Shown: piece after piece, positions 34,905 to 44,280 of the stretch | Layout: each line of letters begins with the position of its first letter | How positions within the stretch are numbered: position 1 is the stretch's first letter | Program-made: the position numbers and the translations under genes | The notes under the pieces: generated by a model | What the model was told of the DNA's origin: nothing | The model's input: only the letters and a program-made list of their open reading frames with translations | Database searches by the model: none | Assembly: GCF_013249045.1 (NCBI RefSeq) | Contig: NZ_JABRWP010000004.1 | Location: forward strand, 186,001-250,000 | Source: Winogradskyella eckloniae | GTDB lineage: Bacteria > Bacteroidota > Bacteroidia > Flavobacteriales > Flavobacteriaceae | DNA length: 64,000 nt | Direction of reading: 5' to 3'

Positions 34905-35020
34905 AATATATTTAATTTTTAATGGCACAAATGTAGGTCGTTGATACGGTATGCAAAAAGAGAATAGACGAACTATGTGTTTTTACCTTTTAATACTTGT
35001 AAAGTATAGACAAATGATAT

Positions 35021-35749
35021 TTAAAGCGAATTATTGTTAATAAACTCTAAGAATTTAGATTTGTATTGCTCAGATACTGTAATACGTTGCTCATTTATAA
35101 TAATTTGACTGCGCTCTATAACATCAATATTATTTAGAGATACAATAAAAGAACGATGCACACGCATAAATTGTGTTTCTGGTAATTCTTCCTCTAAGGA
35201 CTTTAAGCTCATCAATGTAAGTATTGCCTTAGGGTTGTCTTTTAACCATATCTTTATATAATCTTTTAAGCCTTCAAAATATAAAACATCGGCCAATTTG
35301 ATGCGTAGTTGTTTATATTCAGATTTCACAAATAAAAATTCCTTCTCCTCAGATAAAATACTTTTTCTTTTCCCCTTTACCAGTTCAAACCATGTATTGG
35401 CCTTATTTGCTGCAGCCAAAAACTCTGCATAATCAAAGGGTTTTAACAAGTAGTCTAGCGCTTCAACTTTAAAACCTTCTAAAGCATAATGATCGAATGC
35501 TGTAGTGAAAATAACACGGGTTTCTTTGGGTAGCATTTTAGAAAATTCAATCCCTGTTAAATCTGGCATTTGTATGTCTAAAAACAGTAAGTCTACCGGT
35601 TCTTCTTTAATGAATTCCATAGCTTCAATAGCACTACTGCATTTCTTTTTTAGGACTAGAAACGGTGTTTTCTCAACATAACTTTCTACTAAATTTAGAG
35701 CCATTGGCTCATCATCTACAACAATACAAGTGATTTTTATTTGACTCAT
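35021..35749 (-). CDS. LytTR-family response regulator
   Basis: A 242-residue regulator with an N-terminal receiver domain (CIVVDDEP, phospho-acceptor Asp in LLFLDIQMP at about residue 56, TTAFDHYALEGF, and Lys in DYLLKPFDY). The C-terminal LytTR DNA-binding domain (about residues 140-242, FVKSEYKQLRIKLADVLYFEGLKDYIKI and MRVHRSFIVSLNNID) follows. It follows its partner kinase with 3 bases between them. Likely targets are the efflux genes downstream, but no binding site was identified. Confidence 0.95.
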   Translation of the reverse strand: MSQIKITCIVVDDEPMALNLVESYVEKTPFLVLKKKCSSAIEAMEFIKEEPVDLLFLDIQMPDLTGIEFSKMLPKETRVIFTTAFDHYALEGFKVEALDYLLKPFDYAEFLAAANKANTWFELVKGKRKSILSEEKEFLFVKSEYKQLRIKLADVLYFEGLKDYIKIWLKDNPKAILTLMSLKSLEEELPETQFMRVHRSFIVSLNNIDVIERSQIIINEQRITVSEQYKSKFLEFINNNSL

Positions 35750-35752
35750 TTC

Positions 35753-36790
35753 TTAACTGGTTTCAATTTCTAAATGTACTAAAAATCGATTGGCTTTTAA
35801 TGTGGTTTTAAATTCATGTTTTTGTGGATATAATAACTCCAAACGTTTTACAAGATTTTGCAAGCCGATACCAGATCCACTTTTGTCTTCGGTACGTTTA
35901 GGGAAATTATCGTTTTCAATTTTGAATATTACGTTGCTTTCATGGCAAGTCATATCTATAGATATTAAACTTTCTTTACTTGCTGAAACACCATGCTTAA
36001 ATGCATTCTCTATTAATGAAATAAACAATAAAGGTGCAATTTTTATACCTGTTTCTTTTACAGGAAAACTATAGTTAACCACTGTTTTATCTGAAACGCG
36101 AAGCTTCATAAGGTCGATATACTTTTTCATAAAATCGATTTCTTTTGATAAAAGAATGGACTCTACAGCTGTTTCATACAACATATAACGCATTAATTTA
36201 CTTAAACTATGAATAGATGTTTTTGCCTGATCTGGAGAAATATCGACCATAGCGTAAATATTATTTAATGAATTAAAAAAGAAATGTGGCTGCAATTGAT
36301 AATGTAAATGTTGAAGCTCAGATTTTAATTTAATATTAATAGCTTCCTTTCGCTCAGCTTCGGTTTTAACCCAACGTTGAGTGGATTTTATGGCTATAGA
36401 AAATAACAAAGGTGCTAAATAAGATAGGGTTTGAATATAAATAGCCATTTTAAATGGTGGTGCTGTATTGCCGGTCATTTCCTCTCGTTTTCTTGCTATA
36501 TCTGAGAAATAAGTAGATTCTATATATTCTTTTATCAAAAGAAAAATGATAATGGCTATGGTATTGATTACAAAAAAGGCCACCATCTTCTTTGGAAACA
36601 ACAATTTATCTATTAATATAAAATAGTTGGCATAAAAGATAATAGCAGAAAATACTAAAGGAATCCAAAAATGAGCGATTACTCTATTAAGTTCTTGCAA
36701 TTCACCGTAAGACAATAGGTAAGGTAAACTAAATAATGTTAACCAAGTTATTAAGTGTGATAGTATTGTTAGTGTTTTGTTATTGCGCAT
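35753..36790 (-). CDS. LytS-type sensor histidine kinase
   Basis: A 345-residue kinase of the His_kinase (PF06580) family. Four hydrophobic segments lie in the first 140 residues, then a coiled coil (EAINIKLKSELQHLHYQ), the phospho-acceptor box QPHFFFNSLNNIYAM, and the ATPase part with SLIENAFKHGVS and GSGIGLQNL. It is the partner of the LytTR regulator just downstream. A second, similar pair lies at 56165-57930. Confidence 0.93.
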   Translation of the reverse strand: MRNNKTLTILSHLITWLTLFSLPYLLSYGELQELNRVIAHFWIPLVFSAIIFYANYFILIDKLLFPKKMVAFFVINTIAIIIFLLIKEYIESTYFSDIARKREEMTGNTAPPFKMAIYIQTLSYLAPLLFSIAIKSTQRWVKTEAERKEAINIKLKSELQHLHYQLQPHFFFNSLNNIYAMVDISPDQAKTSIHSLSKLMRYMLYETAVESILLSKEIDFMKKYIDLMKLRVSDKTVVNYSFPVKETGIKIAPLLFISLIENAFKHGVSASKESLISIDMTCHESNVIFKIENDNFPKRTEDKSGSGIGLQNLVKRLELLYPQKHEFKTTLKANRFLVHLEIETS

Positions 36791-36942
36791 TATTTATAAT
36801 CTAATTGTAAAAATATTAAAAATTAAAGGTAAAACTATTTGTTTCATTTACTTATCTAAAATAGATAGGATTAAGTTTTGTCTATATAAAATATGCTATT
36901 TTATCTATTAAACTTAATCCTAAACATTTTTGAATTATTTAC

Positions 36943-37070
36943 TTATTCATTCAACCACCACCAAGGATAATAGTGCTAGATGAATATTCCATTAAAGCTT
37001 CTGCAAACTCTAAAGACTTCTCAAGAGCATTAATTTGATTGCCGTTTTATAAGCATAAAACGATTGTTAC
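36943..37070 (-). pseudogene. Relic of an outer-membrane efflux protein gene
   Basis: This stretch matches pieces of the 3' end of the efflux gene at 38411 in the same order. The pieces are the stop-proximal CCAACCACCACCAAGG, then GTGCTAGATGAATATTCC and the following 50 bases, then CATAAAACGA. The parts between them are deleted and the reading frame is broken. It is a degraded, shortened second copy of an NodT/OprM-like gene. The rest of the 348-base gap (36791-37138) holds nothing else I can support. Confidence 0.65.
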
Positions 37071-37138
37071 TATAACCATTAGTTGATTTTTATTACCTTT
37101 AGAAGTATTAAAAAATTACCTATTAAAAATTAAAATTC

Positions 37139-37534
37139 ATGATTTCTAAATTAGACAACAAAACACTAGCCGTTCATTTATTACGTATTTCTTTCGGTAT
37201 CAATTTTTTATTTCATGGTATTGTAAGATTGCCTAACCTTGAAGGTTTTGTAACAGGAATGCAAAACACTTTTCAGAACACATTATTACCTTCTTTTTTA
37301 GTAACTCCATTAGCATATAGTATTCCTTTTATAGAATTAACTATTGGTATTCTATTATTAATAAATAAGTACACAAAACATACATTAATTGGTGCTTTTG
37401 GCCTAATGAATGTTTTAGTAATTGGTAGTTCTTTTGCTCAAAAATGGGATCTGGTAGGCTTACAAGCTACATATATTGGCTTTTTATTTTTACTATTTTA
37501 TTTTACAGAAGAAAAAACGGTTAAAACCCGCTAA
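37139..37534 (+). CDS. DoxX-family membrane protein
   Basis: A 131-residue protein with four hydrophobic segments and the DoxX pattern LLRISFGINFLFHGIVRLPNLEGF at the N-terminus, with a Pro-rich loop PLAYSIPFIELTIGILLL. DoxX proteins are small inner-membrane proteins linked to redox or thiosulfate metabolism, though most are uncharacterised. It is monocistronic and shares a bidirectional terminator with the convergent secreted protein gene. Confidence 0.82.
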   Translation: MISKLDNKTLAVHLLRISFGINFLFHGIVRLPNLEGFVTGMQNTFQNTLLPSFLVTPLAYSIPFIELTIGILLLINKYTKHTLIGAFGLMNVLVIGSSFAQKWDLVGLQATYIGFLFLLFYFTEEKTVKTR

Positions 37535-37560
37535 ATAGCCTAAAGTATCATACAAAAAAT

Positions 37561-37595
37561 AAAAAAGGAAGTAATTTAAAATTACTTCCTTTTTT
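37561..37595. terminator. Bidirectional terminator, perfect palindrome
   Basis: AAAAAAGGAAGTAATTT and AAATTACTTCCTTTTTT flank a single A, a perfect stem with A and T runs. It lies between convergent genes. Confidence 0.85.
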
Positions 37596-37615
37596 AATTG
37601 TATAAAGAATCTTAA

Positions 37616-38332
37616 TTATAGTTTTGTAAAAATATCAGATGCTATTTCGTCTTTAACTATTACATTAGTTGGGTTACCTCTTTTATCCCCACTTCTATTA
37701 AATGACAATAAAACATTACCTGCTTTTTGATAATTATCCCATGCTCTTATAAATCGAGGTTCCTCATCTTTATAATTTCCAAAGAAAGCCCACTGTTTTA
37801 CCAGATGATCTTTTTGATCAAAATAAATGTGATATTTATTATTTGGAGTAACACCTACGTTTTCAAAAGTCATTTCTAAAACATCTGCTAAATTTCCATT
37901 AGGAAGCGACTCTGTTTTTAAATAAGTAATTTTAACACCATCATCTTTTAACTTCCAAGGCATAGTTAACCAATACGAATCATTAATCCACCATTTTTTA
38001 CCTTTTTCAAGTATTTTATCTAGTTCTTCTGTATCTGTAACTAATGCACCATCTTTTGATGCTTTTCCTTTTCCTGAATTAATATTAACCACCAGCGTTA
38101 ATTTTTCGGTAGGGTTTTCAATTCTAACATCTCCCGTCCATTTATCCCAGATAAGCATTCTTTTTCCAAAATTCCATTGTATATAATGGGTATTATTCCA
38201 ATTCTCCATGCCTCCCATGGCTTCGAAAGATTGTTGTATTATCTGGTCAATTTTCGTTTCATTATCTTCTTGAGCCTGAAATGTTATTGTTCCGAAAAGA
38301 ATAAGAAGAACAGTAATTTTAAATTGTTTCAT
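37616..38332 (-). CDS. Secreted protein, possibly DUF6503/LolA-like
   Basis: A 238-residue protein with a signal peptide (QFKITVLLILFGTITFQAQ). The mature part is beta-rich with many Trp residues (YIQWNFGKRMLIWDKW, KWWINDSYWLTMPWKLKDDGV) and the segment VLEMTFENVGVTPNNKYHIY, a layout seen in periplasmic LolA-like barrel proteins and in the DUF6503 family. The family is not certain. It is probably periplasmic or outer-membrane associated and may bind a lipid. Monocistronic, upstream of a shared terminator. Confidence 0.6.
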   Translation of the reverse strand: MKQFKITVLLILFGTITFQAQEDNETKIDQIIQQSFEAMGGMENWNNTHYIQWNFGKRMLIWDKWTGDVRIENPTEKLTLVVNINSGKGKASKDGALVTDTEELDKILEKGKKWWINDSYWLTMPWKLKDDGVKITYLKTESLPNGNLADVLEMTFENVGVTPNNKYHIYFDQKDHLVKQWAFFGNYKDEEPRFIRAWDNYQKAGNVLLSFNRSGDKRGNPTNVIVKDEIASDIFTKL

Positions 38333-38410
38333 ATTTATTATTATTTAAGAGATTTTCTAAGTACACTTTGATTTTATAGGTTAGACTTTATACATAGTTA
38401 CTGCATCATT

Positions 38411-39823
38411 TTAATTCATCCAACCACCACCAAGGGCGCGATACAATTCTATAATAGCTTGCAACTCGTCTTTTTTATCTTCAACACCATCTAATTGTGC
38501 GGATAATAAACTGTTTTTAGTAGTTAATACATCGGTATAATTAGTGCTAGATGAATATTCCAATAAAGCTTCGGTAAATTCTACCGATTTCTCAAGCGCA
38601 TTTATTTGATGTGCTCTAGACTCTTGTTTTTCTTTAGTCTTATTGTACGAATACAAGGCATTTGAAATTTCTGAACCGGCATTTAACCATGCTGCTTTAT
38701 AATCATAAAACGACTGTTGTTGAACCGATTTGTTGATTTTCAGTCTTGCTTTATTTTCACCGTTCGCAAAAATAGGCTGCGTTAAGCCCCCAATTAGATT
38801 ATAGAAAATGGAATTATCGAAAAAATCGGATAAATCTAAGGAAGATAAACCTCCGCTTGCCGTAATGGTCAACGATGGATAAAAATAGGTCTTTGCCAGA
38901 TTTACATCTTCAAAAGCACTTCTAAAAGCCATTTCTGCTTCTTGAATATCTGGTCTGTTTCTTAACAATGAAGATGGTATTCCTATTTTTAAATCGGCGT
39001 ATGCCTCTTGTTCTTTTAAAGATGTTCTTTCTATAGTGCCAGGTAATCTGCCCAATAGAATGGCCAATGCATTTTCTTGTTCTAAAATGGATATTTCTAT
39101 ATCTGGTATAGAGGTTTCTATCTCATACCTACTTGCTTCACTTTGTACCACTGCGGCGCCATCAACTACGGCCGATTCTTTTAAATACTTCATCGTCTCT
39201 TGGTCACCAATTCTATTTTCTAAAGTTTTTTTAGTGATCTCTAATTGTTCATCTAAAGTCAGTAAATTATAATATGCGGTGGCAATGTCCGAAATTAATT
39301 GTGTTTGTACCGCTTTGGTTGCTGCTTCGGTCTCTAAAAACGACGCCAAAACCGAGCGTTTGTTACTGCGCAACTTACCCCAAACATCTAGCTCCCAACT
39401 ACTACTTAATTGCCCTATATAAGAAGTGGTATTTAAATTAATTCCTGTTACACCTCCTAAATTTAGGGAGGACTCCGATGTTTTAGATCGCGTAACACTG
39501 GCGCTTCCTTCTAAACTTGGCAACACCGCTAATTTCGCTTCAACCAAACTGGCTTTTGCCTGATTTATGTTTTCTATTGCTACTTTTAAATCGAGATTGT
39601 TTTGCAAACCTTCTTCTATCAAATTTTGCAAAATACTGTCGGAAATTATTTCTTTCCAAGGCATCGTTGCCATGGATGTTGTATCATTAACCAAGGTATC
39701 TCTGTATTGTTCTGCAAATTCACTATCTGGCGTGGTATATCTTTTATTGATCACCCCACAAGAATTCATCAGTAAAACAAGTACAGCGATAGGAATGATG
39801 TATGTTATAGTATTAGATTTCAT
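38411..39823 (-). CDS. RND efflux outer-membrane factor, NodT family lipoprotein
   Basis: A 470-residue outer-membrane channel with a lipobox (IPIAVLVLLMNSC). Two efflux-protein repeats are seen, with characteristic ELDVWGKLRSNKRS, ALAILLGRLPG and LLRNRPDIQEAEMAFRSA, and a C-terminal AQLDGVEDKKDELQAIIELYRALGGGW. It forms the outer channel of the pump with the adaptor and permease genes upstream (13-base gap to the permease). A broken second copy of this gene lies at 36943-37070. Confidence 0.93.
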   Translation of the reverse strand: MKSNTITYIIPIAVLVLLMNSCGVINKRYTTPDSEFAEQYRDTLVNDTTSMATMPWKEIISDSILQNLIEEGLQNNLDLKVAIENINQAKASLVEAKLAVLPSLEGSASVTRSKTSESSLNLGGVTGINLNTTSYIGQLSSSWELDVWGKLRSNKRSVLASFLETEAATKAVQTQLISDIATAYYNLLTLDEQLEITKKTLENRIGDQETMKYLKESAVVDGAAVVQSEASRYEIETSIPDIEISILEQENALAILLGRLPGTIERTSLKEQEAYADLKIGIPSSLLRNRPDIQEAEMAFRSAFEDVNLAKTYFYPSLTITASGGLSSLDLSDFFDNSIFYNLIGGLTQPIFANGENKARLKINKSVQQQSFYDYKAAWLNAGSEISNALYSYNKTKEKQESRAHQINALEKSVEFTEALLEYSSSTNYTDVLTTKNSLLSAQLDGVEDKKDELQAIIELYRALGGGWMN

Positions 39824-39836
39824 ATCTGTATTCGTT

Positions 39837-42800
39837 TTAATTTAATTGTTCTTTTTTAGTATCAATATCATCTTCATCTCCCCAATCGTGATTGGTAACA
39901 CCTACTATTCTTTCTTGAAGGTTCTGGAATATGATAAACAATACCGGTATCACCATTACACCTAACAGGGTACCAACTAGCATACCGCCAATGGCTCCTG
40001 TACCAATAGCTCTGTTTCCAACAGCACCAGCACCAGTTGATATCATTAAAGGAAATAGTCCGAAAATAAAGGCGAACGATGTCATTAAAATTGGTCTAAA
40101 ACGTGCTATGGCTCCGTCTAATGCCGACTGCAGTATTGTTTCTCCTTCTCGTCTTCGTTGTATGGCAAACTCCACAATTAAAATAGCATTTTTAGCCAGC
40201 AACCCAATCAGCATCACCAAGGTAATCTGTATATAAATGTTGTTACTAATACCAAATAAGTTTGCAAAGATTAATACTCCGGAAAGTCCTGCCGGTACAG
40301 ATAATAAAACGGCAATAGGAAGTATAAAGCTCTCGTACTGTGCGCACAATAGGAAATACACGAATATGAAACACAGCATAAAAATGTAAACGGTTTGACT
40401 ACCTGCGGAAATCTCTTCTCGAGTAATTCCAGAATATTCATATCCGTACCCTGTTGGTAAGGTTTCTGCCGCTACTTCTTCAATAGCGTTAATAGCATCA
40501 CCAGAACTATAACCTGAGTTGGGAGCACCACTTATTTTTGCCGCTGTAAATAAATTAAAACGCGTTAAACTTTGTGGTCCGTAAACCCTTTCTAAGGTTA
40601 CAAATTCGGTAATAGGTGCCATAACACCGTTGCCATTTTTAACTTTTATGGCATTCAAACTCTCTAGGTTGGCTCTAAAATTAGGTTCACCTTGATAAAT
40701 AACTCGGTATTGTTTCCCAAATTTATTGAAGTTTGAGGCATATACACCACTTAAATAACCTTGCATTACACTTAAAACGCCTTCAACATCTAAACCTGCC
40801 AATTTGGTTTTAGCAACATCTACCACCACTTCATATTGTGGAAACGTAGGGTCAAATGTTGTACTGGCATACTGTATTTCTGGTCGTACACTTAATGCTT
40901 GAATAAAATCTTGACTTACATCATAAAGGGCATCAACAGTACCACCACTTTGGTCTTGTAATTGCACTTCAAAACCGTTACTTAAACCAAACCCTGTAAC
41001 CGTTGGCGGAGCAAAAAATATCATATTAGCATCTTTTATAGATGCCGTTCTTGCGAACAACTGACCAATAATTTCCTGAACACTTTGTCCCTCTCCACTA
41101 CGCTCATCCCAAGGTTTCAGTTTTAAAATAAACATACCATAATTAGACCCTGTACCACTTATAAATCCACGACCGGTAGATCTTAAATATGCGTTTACTT
41201 CTGGGATATCTTCAATAATTTTTTGTAGTTCATCTAAAACTTCATCCGTTCTTTCCATAGAAGATGCAGCAGGTAAACTAACATCGGCAAAAACAATACC
41301 CTGATCTTCATCGGGTACAAAGCCTGTTGCTGTTGTATTCATTAAATAAACGAATACACCAATAAATATAACGATGACCCCAATGGCAATAGCTTTTTTA
41401 CGAATTAAAAAATTAAGCGCATTCTTGTATTTTGAGGTTGTTTTATCAAACCCTACGTTAAAAGCGACATAAAAACGTTGCACAAAACTTTTTGATTTAT
41501 GATCTTCGTGTGGCCTTAATAATAAGGCACATAACGCCGGACTCAATGTCAATGCATTTACAGCCGATAATATAATGGCAATAGCAAGTGTAATACCAAA
41601 TTGTTGGTAAAACACTCCAGATGATCCACTAATAAATGTTACAGGAATAAATACGGCAGACATCACCAAGGTTATAGAAATAATAGCCCCAGAAATCTCG
41701 CTCATGGCATCTAAACTAGCCTTTCGGGCAGATTTATAACCCGAATCCAGTTTGGCGTGTACAGCCTCTACTACCACAATGGCATCATCTACCACAATGC
41801 CAATAGCAAGCATTAAAGCAAATAGCGTTAACAGGTTAATGGTAAACCCAAATAAACTTAGGAAAAAGAAGGTTCCTACAATAGCCACAGGTACAGATAT
41901 GGCAGGTATTAATGTAGAACGCCAATCTTGCAAGAAGATAAATACTACAATGAAAACCAATAAAAATGCTTCAATTAAAGTACTGATCACTTTTTCAATA
42001 GATGCATCTAAAAAGTCATTGGCATTTACCATTTCTGTGTAGGTTAACCCTTCAGGAAAGTTTTTAGAAGCTTCTTCTAAGGTTGCGATAGATTGTGCCA
42101 CTACCTCTTGGGCATTTGAACCTGCAGATTGTGCAATGGCAACACCCGTACCAGGCTGACCTTTAATTGTGGTTATTGTGCTATAGGATTGTGAACCTAA
42201 TTCTACTCTAGCTACATCTTTTAAACGTAGAATACGCCCATCGTCCGTAGTTTTGATGATGATATCTTCAAATTCTTCGGCGTTTTGTAATTTACCTTTG
42301 TATTTTAAAGTATATTGATATGCTTGCGCCCCTTGTAAACCTAATTCTCCTGGTGCAGCTTCTAAGTTTTGATCATTAAGCGCTGTGGTAATATCAGAAG
42401 GAATTAACCCGTAATTCGCCATGATATTCGCCTTTAACCAAATACGCATACTATACTCTCTAGAACTAAATGCCGATGCACTACCAACACCATCTATCCT
42501 TTTTAAAACAGGTATTAAATTAATTTCAGCGTAATTCTGAATAAATTCCTCGTCATATTTGCCATCTTCACTGTATAAGCCAAAAATAAAAACATTACTA
42601 CTTTGTTGTTTTTCTGTAGTCACCCCAGATTGTGTAACTTCTGAAGGCAATAAATTTGAAGCCGTAGATACACTATTTTGAACATTTACTGCTGCGATAT
42701 CAGGATCGGTACCTAATTCGAAATAAACAGTTATACTAGCCAAACCACTAGTTGCAGTTGAGGTCATGTAGGTCATGCCTTCAACACCATTAATTGCTTC

Positions 42801-42998
42801 TTCTAATGGAACAATAACACTATTTAATACAGCTTCTGCATTTGCACCATCATAAGAGGCTGAAACCTGTACTGTAGGTGGTGCAATATCGGGGTACTGT
42901 GATATGGGTAATGTGGTTATTCCTATAATCCCTAAAATCAAAATGATGATAGAAATTACCGCCGAAAGAACCGGTCGTTTTATAAATTTATTAAACAT
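39837..42998 (-). CDS. RND efflux permease, HAE1 (AcrB) family
   Basis: A 1053-residue inner-membrane transporter of normal length. The N-terminal FIKRPVLSAVISIIILILG and the two large periplasmic loops are as in AcrB, and the proton-relay pair Asp-Asp is in GIVVDDAIVVVEAVHAKL. The second half has VMLIGLLAKNAILIVEFA. It exports hydrophobic compounds using the proton gradient, with the adaptor upstream and the outer-membrane factor downstream. The operon order is adaptor, permease, channel. Confidence 0.96.
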   Translation of the reverse strand: MFNKFIKRPVLSAVISIIILILGIIGITTLPISQYPDIAPPTVQVSASYDGANAEAVLNSVIVPLEEAINGVEGMTYMTSTATSGLASITVYFELGTDPDIAAVNVQNSVSTASNLLPSEVTQSGVTTEKQQSSNVFIFGLYSEDGKYDEEFIQNYAEINLIPVLKRIDGVGSASAFSSREYSMRIWLKANIMANYGLIPSDITTALNDQNLEAAPGELGLQGAQAYQYTLKYKGKLQNAEEFEDIIIKTTDDGRILRLKDVARVELGSQSYSTITTIKGQPGTGVAIAQSAGSNAQEVVAQSIATLEEASKNFPEGLTYTEMVNANDFLDASIEKVISTLIEAFLLVFIVVFIFLQDWRSTLIPAISVPVAIVGTFFFLSLFGFTINLLTLFALMLAIGIVVDDAIVVVEAVHAKLDSGYKSARKASLDAMSEISGAIISITLVMSAVFIPVTFISGSSGVFYQQFGITLAIAIILSAVNALTLSPALCALLLRPHEDHKSKSFVQRFYVAFNVGFDKTTSKYKNALNFLIRKKAIAIGVIVIFIGVFVYLMNTTATGFVPDEDQGIVFADVSLPAASSMERTDEVLDELQKIIEDIPEVNAYLRSTGRGFISGTGSNYGMFILKLKPWDERSGEGQSVQEIIGQLFARTASIKDANMIFFAPPTVTGFGLSNGFEVQLQDQSGGTVDALYDVSQDFIQALSVRPEIQYASTTFDPTFPQYEVVVDVAKTKLAGLDVEGVLSVMQGYLSGVYASNFNKFGKQYRVIYQGEPNFRANLESLNAIKVKNGNGVMAPITEFVTLERVYGPQSLTRFNLFTAAKISGAPNSGYSSGDAINAIEEVAAETLPTGYGYEYSGITREEISAGSQTVYIFMLCFIFVYFLLCAQYESFILPIAVLLSVPAGLSGVLIFANLFGISNNIYIQITLVMLIGLLAKNAILIVEFAIQRRREGETILQSALDGAIARFRPILMTSFAFIFGLFPLMISTGAGAVGNRAIGTGAIGGMLVGTLLGVMVIPVLFIIFQNLQERIVGVTNHDWGDEDDIDTKKEQLN

Positions 42999-43013
42999 AA
43001 TTTCTATTATTTA

Positions 43014-44183
43014 TTAGTTGGTAGTTGTTACTTTTTCTGTGATTTGCTGTAGCGCCTTTATCTCACTTTCGTTTACTTGAACTGGTTTTATCTCTTTTCC
43101 ACTAGATAAGCCTGAAATGCCTTCAAGAACCACTTGATCACCAGCTTTAAGTCCATCAGTAACAATATACGCCTGACCCGAATTTGTAGCGGTTACGGTA
43201 ATTTTTTGGGATTGTACTTGCGACTGGTCGTTAACCAAATACACATATACACCACCTTGAATTTCGTAGGTAGCCGATTGAGGAATAAGAAAAGCGTCTT
43301 CAATAGTTCTCGGAATTTGTATGGTGGCACTATTTCCTGTTCTTAATAAATTATCTGGATTGTCAAAAATAGCGCGTACATTAAATGACCCCGTTTCTTC
43401 GTCTACTTGACCACTTACTGTTTGTATTTTTCCTTTTTGGTCAAAAGCGGTATAATCTGGAAGTAAAAGAGAAACTTCATCTAAACTCTTCAGCAAACCT
43501 GCCTTTGCAAATTCTAAATACGTTTTTTCATTGATTGAAAAATAAGCGTACACCTGTTTAATATTAGACACCGTAGTCAAAGGTTCAGAAATGCTACTAC
43601 TTACCAAACTTCCTAATTTATAAGGTAACGAACCAATATAGCCCGAAACCGGAGCGGTAATTCTAGTGTAGTTATAATTAGTCTGTGCGTTAGAATAATT
43701 GGCTTGTGCCTGTTCTAAAGCTGCATTTGCCGCGGTAAGCGAGTTCTCGGCAGAGGTTAATTCAAACTTACTAATGATTTCTCTTTCCACTAAAGGCTTT
43801 GCTTTTTCCACACCAACTTGCGCAGAACTAACATCTGCTTTTGCACTGCTAATCGCTGCCTTTGTACTTAAAAGGTCTTGCTGATATTCGGGTGCATTTA
43901 ATGAAAAAAGAAGTTGTCCCTTTTTTACATATTCGCCCTCATCTACATGTACCTTTTCTATAAAACCTTCAATTTTAGGGTAAATTTCTATGTTCTCTGT
44001 ACCTTCAATAGTTACCGGAAATTCTCTGAAGATTTCGATGTCTTTTGAAGAAACGGTTAGTACTTCGTAATCTGCTACGGTATTGTATTGTTCAGGCTTC
44101 TTTTCGTTATTACATGATAGTGTAATAAAAGCTATAACAAGCCCAATACATGTAATTCTAAAATTATTTATTTGATGTTTCAT
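43014..44183 (-). CDS. RND efflux periplasmic adaptor (membrane fusion protein), AcrA-like
   Basis: A 389-residue lipoprotein (lipobox VIAFITLSC). It has a lipoyl-type barrel-sandwich half (IYPKIEGFIEKVHVDEGEYVKKGQLLFSL), an alpha-hairpin with coiled coil (AEQ-rich AALEQAQANYSNAQTNYNYTRI), the second half APVSGYIGSLPYKLGSLV, a beta-barrel domain and a membrane-proximal domain. It links the permease to the outer channel. It is the first gene of the three-gene pump operon. Confidence 0.94.
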   Translation of the reverse strand: MKHQINNFRITCIGLVIAFITLSCNNEKKPEQYNTVADYEVLTVSSKDIEIFREFPVTIEGTENIEIYPKIEGFIEKVHVDEGEYVKKGQLLFSLNAPEYQQDLLSTKAAISSAKADVSSAQVGVEKAKPLVEREIISKFELTSAENSLTAANAALEQAQANYSNAQTNYNYTRITAPVSGYIGSLPYKLGSLVSSSISEPLTTVSNIKQVYAYFSINEKTYLEFAKAGLLKSLDEVSLLLPDYTAFDQKGKIQTVSGQVDEETGSFNVRAIFDNPDNLLRTGNSATIQIPRTIEDAFLIPQSATYEIQGGVYVYLVNDQSQVQSQKITVTATNSGQAYIVTDGLKAGDQVVLEGISGLSSGKEIKPVQVNESEIKALQQITEKVTTTN

Positions 44184-44280
44184 ATGATTTTTAGTTGGTT
44201 TATTATGTGTTATTGTAAAAGTCTTTTTTTTATTATTTATTCCAAAAATGAATAGATGAACTCCGTATTCACATCTAAAT

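Noticed and set aside
41752..42042. Plus-strand open frame inside the RND permease gene
   Set aside because: It is antisense to a well-supported gene, has a low-complexity Thr/Asn/Lys composition and no start signal.
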